A stretch of DNA of 64,000 nt from Clostridioides sp. ES-S-0010-02 (lineage in GTDB: Bacteria; Bacillota; Clostridia; Peptostreptococcales; Peptostreptococcaceae): the NCBI GenBank assembly GCA_020641055.1, contig CP067345.1:3775317-3839316 (forward strand). The letters are read 5' to 3'. The first letter of the stretch is position 1, and each line of letters starts with the position of its first letter. Under the pieces are notes generated by a model. That model had not been told where the DNA came from and made no database searches. It worked only from the letters and a program-made list of their open reading frames with translations. This document shows, in pieces, positions 55,001-61,828 of this stretch. Position numbers and translations under genes: made by a program.

Positions 55001-55133
55001 ATTTTCTATGAGAAATATCATCAAGTCCTAATAGCCTTTTCCCATTTTTATTAATATATAAAAGTTCATATGTATCCAAGGAGGAAACATATATAATTTC
55101 ATCTAATTCATCTACTAAGTTTCTCACACTCAT
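52011..55133 (-). CDS. PAS-GAF-GGDEF-(PAS)-GGDEF-EAL c-di-GMP enzyme
   Basis: 1040 residues, cytoplasmic. PAS-like 1-115 with a CEFC cysteine pair (residues 56-59), GAF ~125-275, GGDEF-1 ~285-440 with an intact RIGGDEFVVLC (365-369), a PAS-like region ~470-600, GGDEF-2 ~610-780 whose signature is lost (CRMYADVFCIFY), and EAL ~795-1030. EAL residues look intact: AEALVRW, ELTESLF, MDDFGSAYSSL, LKIDCGF, VAEGVET and QGYYYCKP. A c-di-GMP phosphodiesterase with a possibly active cyclase or GTP-sensing GGDEF is inferred. AAGGAG lies 10 nt before the ATG. Monocistronic, in a 779-bp upstream spacer. Confidence 0.9.
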   Translation of the reverse strand: MSVRNLVDELDEIIYVSSLDTYELLYINKNGKRLLGLDDISHRKCYEALQGRDSPCEFCTNSFLKDDEYYIWENTNTEIDRHFILKDKLIEWEGRAARLEIALDITDKENISKSIEEKLEIKELLVGCIKHLITETNFSDAINLVLGSIGKFHKADRAYIFEVSADGKKINNTYEWCNQGVEGQKQFLEDIDIESLKNWFLLFHEKGFIIVDNIESLKETQPIEYEILKPQNIESLIASSLKQDDKIIGFIGVDNPQRAVKDTSLLTSLSYFLLTEMKKREVENKLNHMSYYDFLTGVYNRNKYIKYIDNFYSNKAKSMGVVFIDINGLKDINDNFGHASGDSAIVSTCVIIKKYFHSYNIYRIGGDEFVVLCEEISKQLFEEKVTWLSEEFKDTRVYSVAIGSTWSEDNINIHMLTKIADERMYQDKQRYYEKNKLRTNKLEEISNLNASEKRILSTYEDLESKESFDSITSDGYSKTYEKLVYNTYDIILDICLEKNLITPIYQSENNIFKISVKENIQKTFLYIRNYIVHPDDRAIFYSNLYSKFLDDSKNNKQEDLKLSFECRCLGEDKRYYWASMCILNVISKNKFGENQTHILLSIKNIDHIMQIRKRQRDILTGLYNYEGFCEQANLLLKKHPNKHYVAIMMDIDKFKVINDIYGIQEGDRALIYIAELIKKNITSKGICCRMYADVFCIFYECYHDKEVDKLIYKITKSLSIKQFEYMLVPCFGIYRILDNNISVTNACEMAGYAHKNVKKQSISHHMFYDEAMRNDAIEEKQMEREMEYALENGQFHVYLQPKYNLEINEIVGAEALVRWIHPEKGIIPPNKFISLFEKNGFIIKLDMYIWEQVCTLIRKWIDLGQKPIPISVNVSRLHLYNPQFRYIVLGLINKYNIPKSFLELELTESLFIKNIKLFAKIIAELRTDGIILNMDDFGSAYSSLNMLKNINIDTLKIDCGFFNEKEITEREKIVLKHTIAMAKDLEMDVVAEGVETKEQAEFLASLNCVVIQGYYYCKPIPSPDFESLLYNHQDSKLITT

Positions 55134-55200
55134 TTATGTATAACTCCTTTTATTCAATTTTTTAAATTCTTGAAACTATGTCAAGTTTTGATGTACCTTT

Positions 55201-55257
55201 GATGATGCTATTGTACTTTTTTATAAAAAAAAAGAATACAATAGCATCATCTTTTTT
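55201..55257 (+). terminator. Orphan plus-strand terminator-like hairpin
   Basis: GATGATGCTATTGTA (55201-55215) and TACAATAGCATCATC (55237-55251) form a perfect 15-bp stem with an A/T loop, followed by TTTTTTG. No plus-strand gene lies within ~5 kb upstream. On the minus strand it sits ~70 nt before the GGDEF-EAL start but has no U-tract. It may end an antisense or small RNA. Confidence 0.6.
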
Positions 55258-55912
55258 GACAAATAGAGCTCATTATCATATTACTCATTGAGACTCTCTA
55301 AAACTTAAATTATCATAAATATCTTTTGCTGTACATACTATTTTTTTAATCTTCATATAATTCTTGTTATTCATACCTTAACTTAGTTCTAAGCAAGTTT
55401 TACATTATAAAAATTATATTTTATACTCATATCTTCATTCAATATATAGTATAAATATTTACATAACTATTAAATAAATATTTATATTATGAAAAATCAA
55501 ACTGCTTTACCCATTTAAAAAGACATAAGTTCTCATTGCTAAAAAAGTACATTCTACAATGAATTACAGTGTTGTTATTATAGTTATATTAATAATATCA
55601 TAAAGACCATTATAAAAAGATAAAAATAGTAACTTTTTTATATTAAAAAATATTTATTAATAAGTAAAATATTTTATATATAAAAAGTATTTATCAAAAA
55701 GAAATATCACATTAACTAAAGCTCAATTTGAAATATATTTTATTCAAATAAAAATATAGTCTTTATTAAAATATAGTTTTTGTATTAAAAATCGCCATGC
55801 AAATATAATATTAATAGGCTGTCTTTCCTCCTACTTATTATAAAATACATGGCTATTTATATTTAGTTAAAATATTACTAGTTTAGATTAACTAATACTT
55901 TTAATTTGATAC
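55258..55912. other. AT-rich spacer without a recognised gene
   Basis: Downstream of the KdpE-like gene and upstream of the hairpin at 55201. I looked for a c-di-GMP riboswitch (GCAAAGCC-type core) on both strands and saw none. Short AT-rich hairpins occur but none has a convincing stem with T-tract. Confidence 0.5.
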
Positions 55913-56617
55913 TTATTCATCTGTCATGCGATATCCTACTCCAACTTCAGTTAAAATATACTCTGGTTGAGCAGGATTTTTTTCAATTTTTCGTCTTATA
56001 CTTGCCATAAAAACTCTAAGGGATTGGTTTTCACTTTCATAGTAATTACCCCATACCTTATCTATTATAAATTTATGTGTTAAAACTCTTCCTGAATACT
56101 TAGACATTAATTCAACAAGTTTATATTCAATTGGAGTTAAGTGTATCTCCTCACCATTAATAGATACAAGATGCTTTTCATAATCTATCTTTAGATTTTT
56201 AACCTCAAAGGTGGTAGGAACGTCACTATTTATCTTACCTTGTTGAACTTTATTTCTAAGGGCCACACGCACTCTAGCCAAAAGTTCTGTTACACTAAAA
56301 GGTTTAGTTAAATAATCATCTGCTCCGCCATCTAAAGCCTCAACTTTATCTCTTTCATGCTCCCTTGCTGAAACAACAATTATTTTATTATTTTTAGCAC
56401 AAGCCCTAACTCTACCTATTACCTCAATTCCATCAATATCTGGTAAACCTAAATCTAAAATTATTAAATCTGGGTCAAGAGAATGTATAAGTGATATAGC
56501 TGTGCCTCCATTGTCAGTTTCTACACATCTATAGTTTTGAGTTTCCAGAGACACTTTTATAAATTTACAAATTGGTCTATCGTCTTCTACAATTAAAACC
56601 AACGGCTTTACTTCCAT
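55913..56617 (-). CDS. kdpE: KdpE-like OmpR-family response regulator
   Basis: 234 residues. Receiver ~5-118 with LIVEDDRPICKFI, phospho-Asp in LIILDLGLPDIDG, DDYLTKPFSVTELLARVRVA, then a winged-helix DNA-binding domain (~135-230) with HLTPIEYKLVELMSKYSGRV and LTEVGVGYRM. Sequence style is KdpE. It overlaps the sensor kinase gene by 10 nt, so the pair is translationally coupled. No kdpFABC potassium pump genes adjoin, so targets lie elsewhere or differ. Confidence 0.88.
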   Translation of the reverse strand: MEVKPLVLIVEDDRPICKFIKVSLETQNYRCVETDNGGTAISLIHSLDPDLIILDLGLPDIDGIEVIGRVRACAKNNKIIVVSAREHERDKVEALDGGADDYLTKPFSVTELLARVRVALRNKVQQGKINSDVPTTFEVKNLKIDYEKHLVSINGEEIHLTPIEYKLVELMSKYSGRVLTHKFIIDKVWGNYYESENQSLRVFMASIRRKIEKNPAQPEYILTEVGVGYRMTDE

Positions 56618-58215
56618 TCGTCTTTCACCTCCCCTTTATCTAAAGGTATACTGAATCTAAATGTAGCTCCTCCAGAAGGATTATTGAAAGCAATAATTTC
56701 TCCACCATGAGCTTGTACTATAGACTTACATATTTCTAAACCAAGACCAATCCCTCTTCTTTCAAGATTTCTTGCTTTATTCTTTGTATAAAATCTATTG
56801 AATATATTCTTAATATCTTCACTTGGTATTCCTTTTCCGTTGTCTGCCACTTCAAATAATACATTTTCAGCTTCTTTGCTTACAGTTAATTCTATCTTAG
56901 AATTTTTAGGTGTATGTCTTATAGCATTGTCAATTAAGTTTACTAAAACTTGCTCTATCAATAATACATCCACATGAACTATTATTATTTCATCTGGTAT
57001 ATTGGTTTGTATCTCTCTACTATTGGCAAATTTTTTAACTCTTAATATAGATTCCGCAATTATTTCATCTACAACCTCTGGACGTTTTTCAATATCCAAT
57101 TTTCCTTCATCTATTCTGGTCATGCTAAGTATATTCTCAACAGAGTGTGTTAACCAACTTGTATCTTCATATATATTTTTTAGTAGCTCTACTCTAGTTT
57201 CTTTATCTATTATGTCATCATTTTCAAGTATAGTTGAAGAAGAACCTAGTATACTTGTAAGTGGAGTTCTCAAATCATGAGAAATTGATCTAAGTAAGTT
57301 TCCTCTTAATCTCTCTCGTTCTGTTTCAAGATTAGCTTTTTTATTCTTTTCAAATAGGTTTTCTCTATCAATTGCTAATGCAACCTGTGTTGAAACTGCT
57401 TCTAACAATATCTTTTCATTTTCCGTAATAATATCAATTTTAAAACATGCAATACCTATAACACCAAGAACATTGGATTCTTGACCTTTTATAGGAAAAT
57501 AGTAAGCACTACTATTTTTACAATATTTTGTTCCAATCCCAACTGGTTCACCTGTTCTAAAAGCCTCTTTTATAGCTTCCTTTTCTAATACTGAGTGGAA
57601 TATATTCTCACTTCCATCATTATTACAAATATAAATACTTGGCTTACCTAGATTATTATCACCATCTGCAATAGTTACTATAACAGTTCTATTTAACATG
57701 TTTACCAAATTAGACCCACAAAATTCAATTATTTGATTTTTATTTTTTGCTTTAAGAAGTGTTTTATTATTTTCATAAAGCAACCTTATCATTTTCTCTC
57801 TTTTATGAGAAAGTCTTACTTCTTTTTTTATTCTAGAAGTTAAAGTGCTTGTTATAATTGCTGCCAAAAGCATAATACAAAAGGTCATTGGATAATCTTT
57901 TCTATAAGCTATAAAAGTATATAATGGGTGTGTAAAGAAAAAATTAAATGATAGCACTCCTATTACTGAAGAAAGTATTCCAAAAAAATACCCATGTGTT
58001 ATACTTGTAGCAAATAATACACCTAATATATACACTAAAATAATATTAGATTCATTAAAACCTACTTTTTTAAAAGCTACTGATATTCCAGTAGCAATTA
58101 TCATAACCAATATAGTTTTTATAAAGTCCTTAATAATTATTTTCTTACTGAGATAGTCATCTTCATCATAATCATACTCTTTTAAGTCTTCATGATGTAG
58201 TCGTTCTTTTTTCAT
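56608..58215 (-). CDS. Short KdpD-like sensor histidine kinase (DUF4118-GAF-HisKA)
   Basis: 535 residues. Four membrane helices of the DUF4118 type (~28-130, FFFTHPLYTFIAYRKDYPMT), GAF (~150-290), HisKA with SISHDLRTPLTSILGSS, and HATPase with NLIDNAIRHTPKN, VADNGKGIP and RGIGLGLEICKSI. The ~370-residue N-terminal KdpD/Usp region (Walker A and c-di-AMP-binding Usp domain of full KdpD, ~900 residues) is absent; only ~25 charged residues precede the first helix. AAGGAGG precedes the ATG. It probably phosphorylates the KdpE-like regulator; the signal is unknown. Confidence 0.88.
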   Translation of the reverse strand: MKKERLHHEDLKEYDYDEDDYLSKKIIIKDFIKTILVMIIATGISVAFKKVGFNESNIILVYILGVLFATSITHGYFFGILSSVIGVLSFNFFFTHPLYTFIAYRKDYPMTFCIMLLAAIITSTLTSRIKKEVRLSHKREKMIRLLYENNKTLLKAKNKNQIIEFCGSNLVNMLNRTVIVTIADGDNNLGKPSIYICNNDGSENIFHSVLEKEAIKEAFRTGEPVGIGTKYCKNSSAYYFPIKGQESNVLGVIGIACFKIDIITENEKILLEAVSTQVALAIDRENLFEKNKKANLETERERLRGNLLRSISHDLRTPLTSILGSSSTILENDDIIDKETRVELLKNIYEDTSWLTHSVENILSMTRIDEGKLDIEKRPEVVDEIIAESILRVKKFANSREIQTNIPDEIIIVHVDVLLIEQVLVNLIDNAIRHTPKNSKIELTVSKEAENVLFEVADNGKGIPSEDIKNIFNRFYTKNKARNLERRGIGLGLEICKSIVQAHGGEIIAFNNPSGGATFRFSIPLDKGEVKDEWK

Positions 58216-58326
58216 TTACTGCAATTCCTCCTTACTGTTACTGTTTAAATTGACTCTAATGTATATAATACAATTTTATCATAATAAATTCAATCAATAC
58301 ATTTAATTAATACCTTCAAATTACTA

Positions 58327-58378
58327 AAAGGTGCTGTCTTAAAATGAAAATAAATCTCTATTTCAAAACAGCACCTTT
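58327..58378 (-). terminator. Terminator of the Gate-domain transporter gene
   Basis: AAAGGTGCTGT (58327-58337) and ACAGCACCTTT (58368-58378) are exact inverted repeats, with inner AAAATGAAAA/TTTCAAAA pairing. It lies 100 bp after the stop codon. Confidence 0.65.
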
Positions 58379-58478
58379 ATATATTTAAATCACTAATTTA
58401 ATTTTTACATATTTAAATTGTTAATTTGATTCAATCTAATAAATTATAATATCTTAATATTTGATTTTTAAAACATTC

Positions 58479-59657
58479 CTATCCAACAAGCATAAATATA
58501 AAGTGGGCACATACACCTGCACATAAACCACCTATTGTATGCGAAAGAATCGCTTTACCAGCTAATGGTCTTGCATCTAAAGCATCCATCATACCAATGT
58601 GTGTACTTAAATATCCACTCCAACACATACCCATTGCTGTAAATACTGCTATATCATTAGGAGTTACAGCACCTGATTTTATAAATTCTGGCACTAGAGA
58701 TATTGCTGCCCCAACAGCACCTAATGCAGTTACAGGGAATGCTATTGCTTCTGGTGAAGTAAATCCAAATAATGGTTCTATTATAAAACTGATTTTGTCA
58801 CCAATAGCAGGTAATAATTTTATACCTTCATATGCAGCTCCTGTGTAAACAGCTTGACCTGTAGCAGGGTCTGTAGATGGTCCAAAAGTTAATAACATAA
58901 CTAATGTACAAACTACTAAAACTCCTGGTATTATAGCCATACCCATTTCAACACCTAGCTTACCACCTTCAAGTATAGCATCCAATCCTCTTTGGAATAC
59001 ATTACCATCTCTTATTTCTCTAAACTCTTCAATCTTTTCACCTTTTCCATTTGCTTGTTTGTCATTATCAATTTTAGGGTCATAATTATAATACTTTTTA
59101 GTAAAAGTCAACATAATTCTAACACTAATAATACTACCTATTATTGCTCCAACGTTACCAATTATAGCTGGTAATACATATTCTTTACCTTGAGCTATCA
59201 TGAAAGTTGTTACAATAAGTCCCATACCAAAAGCTGTTCCTAAGTTACATAAAGCAGGTATTTGGTATTTTTTAAAGTATTGTGTAAATGTTTTGTCTTT
59301 AGCGAATGGTATAATAGCTGGGTTATCAGATAAATAAGTTGCCACTACTCCTGCTATACTAGCACCAGGTAACCCCCATATAGGTCTCATAAGGCCCTTA
59401 AATATCTTATTTACTAAAGATATTACTCCAAATTCTGAAAGTAATGCACTAAGTGCACCTGCAAGGACTGCCATTGCCATTATCAAAAATACTGTTTCTA
59501 GTAAAAGTGCATGTGCTGTACTCATTATTACTTTGAACATCATTCCTGCACCCATGATACTGCCTACATAGCCAAATCCTACCGCCAAAAGTACAATAAA
59601 TACGAAGGTTTCCATACTTACTGCCTTGACTCTCCTCTTCTCTGACAGCTTCTCCAT
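58479..59657 (-). CDS. Nucleoside-recognition (Gate) domain membrane protein, YjiH-like
   Basis: 392 residues and about 9-10 membrane segments. LSEFGVISLVNKIFKGLMRP, GLPGASIAGVVATYLSDNPA, ALCNLGTAFGMGLIVTTFM and FTAMGMCWSGYLSTHIGMMD fit the Gate-domain family that includes YjiH and spore maturation proteins. Transport of nucleosides or another solute is suggested by the family only. A stretch of ~30 charged residues (~205-230) forms a cytoplasmic loop. AAGGGGGAAG precedes the ATG. It is monocistronic with a terminator. Confidence 0.8.
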   Translation of the reverse strand: MEKLSEKRRVKAVSMETFVFIVLLAVGFGYVGSIMGAGMMFKVIMSTAHALLLETVFLIMAMAVLAGALSALLSEFGVISLVNKIFKGLMRPIWGLPGASIAGVVATYLSDNPAIIPFAKDKTFTQYFKKYQIPALCNLGTAFGMGLIVTTFMIAQGKEYVLPAIIGNVGAIIGSIISVRIMLTFTKKYYNYDPKIDNDKQANGKGEKIEEFREIRDGNVFQRGLDAILEGGKLGVEMGMAIIPGVLVVCTLVMLLTFGPSTDPATGQAVYTGAAYEGIKLLPAIGDKISFIIEPLFGFTSPEAIAFPVTALGAVGAAISLVPEFIKSGAVTPNDIAVFTAMGMCWSGYLSTHIGMMDALDARPLAGKAILSHTIGGLCAGVCAHFIFMLVG

Positions 59658-59885
59658 TGTGAATCTTCCCCCTTTTAATTTAGAATTAAGGTTTCTACAT
59701 TAATACAAATTTGTTAATACAAAACAAGTTCTAAAACTTACATCTGTGATTCAAGTTGTCGGTTTGTTGAAATAAAAAACCGTGACTAATATTATGACAA
59801 TAAGAATATCTAATTTAATAAAAGATATTCTTATTCTATTTTATGTTATTATATTATCATCCTTTGGCATAAAAGTCAATTTTTT

Positions 59886-60380
59886 CTATTTCTGTGGTTT
59901 AATTTTATTTATGCTCTTCTTATATTTTTCATTATCTTTTATCTTTGAAACTATTCCATATAGATTAACTTTCCTAAATACTGTGGTTATAAATACTAAT
60001 CCCAATGCAATCGAACTTGCACAAGATAATGTACTTACCCCATACTCTACTGCCTTAATATAGTCATTAGTTAAAACAGAATACATAGTGTTATATATTC
60101 CATAACCTGGTACTAGAATTATAAGACAACAGACACTTAAAGTTGTCGATGGAGTCATATAAATCCTAGCACATAATTCACAATATATTGCAAAACATAC
60201 TGTAGCTATAAAAAAGCACAAATTTACTGATACACCCATATTCAAACAAAACTTATATGAAAACCATGCTATACTTCCACCGACACCTGATATTATCAAG
60301 TTTTTTCCCTTCATATTAAATAGAATTCCAAAACTTAAGGCTGTAAAAAAAGCTGCTACTACTTCTATAAACAATTTCAT
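59886..60380 (-). CDS. Threonine/serine exporter family, small subunit (ThrE_2)
   Basis: 164 residues and 4-5 membrane helices: FFTALSFGILFNMKGKNLII, STTLSVCCLIILVPGYGIYN and CASSIALGLVFITTVFRKV match the DUF3815/ThrE_2 half of split ThrE exporters. Its ATG directly follows the stop of the large-subunit gene (60381), with TTAGGGGG inside that gene's end, so the two are coupled. The pair would export threonine or serine, or related compounds. Confidence 0.87.
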   Translation of the reverse strand: MKLFIEVVAAFFTALSFGILFNMKGKNLIISGVGGSIAWFSYKFCLNMGVSVNLCFFIATVCFAIYCELCARIYMTPSTTLSVCCLIILVPGYGIYNTMYSVLTNDYIKAVEYGVSTLSCASSIALGLVFITTVFRKVNLYGIVSKIKDNEKYKKSINKIKPQK

Positions 60381-61142
60381 TTATATACCCCCTAACTTGA
60401 AGTATAATCCTAGTACCAAAAACATTCCTACTGCTATGGATACACCTACAAAAAATACTTCTGCCAACTTTGCAAGACCAGATATCAATTGACCATCTAA
60501 CAAGTCTCTTAACGCATTAGTTAAAGCAAGCCCTGGAACCAAAAGCATTATTGCTCCTGCTATTAAATGGTCCATAGTCTTTATAAATCCAAGCTTTAGA
60601 ATCACAATGGAACAAAAAGCTATGACAACTGCTCCTATTGCATTTACAAAAAAATCGTTTAGTGAAGACTTATTTAAGTACATAATAACAAATTTAGTCA
60701 TTATTCCCACCATAAACGCAGCTATAAATTCTTTTAAATCTCCTCCAAATAATATAGAAAAAGTTGCTGCTGCAATACCTGCAAAAATTATTGTTACTAT
60801 ATCTGAATAATAATTGTCTTCACTTATCTCATCTAAAATCCTCTCACATAACTCAATATCTAAATCATTTATACTGATTGCTCTTGATAATGAGTTAACT
60901 TCATGAACTAAGTTTAGGTCTACCCTTCTTGAACTTATTCTTTTAATTGCTGAGTGTAGTTTTCCATCTACAAAAACAGATGCCATTACAGCTGTTGGAG
61001 TTGCAAATACATCTACATGCTCTATACCAAAAGATTGGCATATTCTACTTATCGTTTCTTCAACTCTATAAGTTTCTCCTCCACTCTGCAACATAGCTTT
61101 ACCTGCATTTGAGGAAAAATTTAAAATTCTATCTATATCCAC
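60381..61142 (-). CDS. Threonine/serine exporter family, large subunit (ThrE/DUF1212)
   Basis: 253 residues. The cytosolic N-terminal domain (LQSGGETYRVEETISRICQSF, DVFATPTAVMASV) is the hydrolase-like part conserved in ThrE; five membrane helices follow (IVTIIFAGIAAATFSILFGG, ending VGVSIAVGMFLVLGLYF). The start is GTG at 61140-61142, with GGGAG 9 nt upstream; the ATG 12 codons earlier has no site. It forms a two-gene operon with the small subunit. Confidence 0.88.
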   Translation of the reverse strand: MDIDRILNFSSNAGKAMLQSGGETYRVEETISRICQSFGIEHVDVFATPTAVMASVFVDGKLHSAIKRISSRRVDLNLVHEVNSLSRAISINDLDIELCERILDEISEDNYYSDIVTIIFAGIAAATFSILFGGDLKEFIAAFMVGIMTKFVIMYLNKSSLNDFFVNAIGAVVIAFCSIVILKLGFIKTMDHLIAGAIMLLVPGLALTNALRDLLDGQLISGLAKLAEVFFVGVSIAVGMFLVLGLYFKLGGI

Positions 61143-61828
61143 AAAACATATCTCCCATTCTTTTATAATATTATTCATATTTTATTACAATATATTAATT
61201 ATTTAAACTAGTTTAAATAATTAATATCCAATATTTAGATTTTATGAAAAAATTTGTTTTTTATGCTTGTCAAAAATAAATTATAAAGTTATTTACACCA
61301 TAAAATGGCTGAATTAATATTTCATAGACACTTTCAACCATTGATATATAACCTCTTTAAATTTTATAAGCTTATTTTTCTTTTCATTATTTTTGTTTCA
61401 ATAAAAAATTATCTCTCCACCTAGTATTCATTTTATTAATTCTTCATTGAATACTTTAAAATCTACTATAATTTATGATTTACAATAACTATAATTTTAA
61501 ATCTGTACACTTGCAAATTGCTCATAAGATAATAATTAATTTTTATGTTTATTTAAATAATTAGTTTTTATATTTATATGAACATTAAATAAAAGTGCTA
61601 CATACATTACAAAGTTTATACTTATCTAATATAACAACATAATGCCTTATGTAAATCCATAAAAATCCATATCTCATATAATGCAACTATTATTTTAACA
61701 CCAACTACTACACAAAACAACATATTAAAAAGTAAAATACAAAATATCCACTATAAACCTTATTTTAATATAAAATATATATTATAATATATTTTATATA
61801 ACTTAAATATAAAGAAAGGGAGTACTAT
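61143..61828. other. AT-rich divergent spacer
   Basis: About 690 bp between the ThrE operon and the LevR-like gene. No gene, known RNA or sigma-54 site (TGGCAC-n5-TTGC) was found. AAAGGGAG at 61815-61822 is the ribosome site of the next gene. Confidence 0.5.

Noticed and set aside
55134-55912. c-di-GMP riboswitch upstream of the GGDEF-EAL gene
   Set aside because: No GCAAAGCC or other class I/II core was seen on either strand; the only strong hairpin has its T-tract on the plus strand.
59782-60063. 93-codon plus-strand open frame opposite the small ThrE gene
   Set aside because: Most of it is the antisense of the well-supported ThrE_2 gene, and no ribosome site is present.
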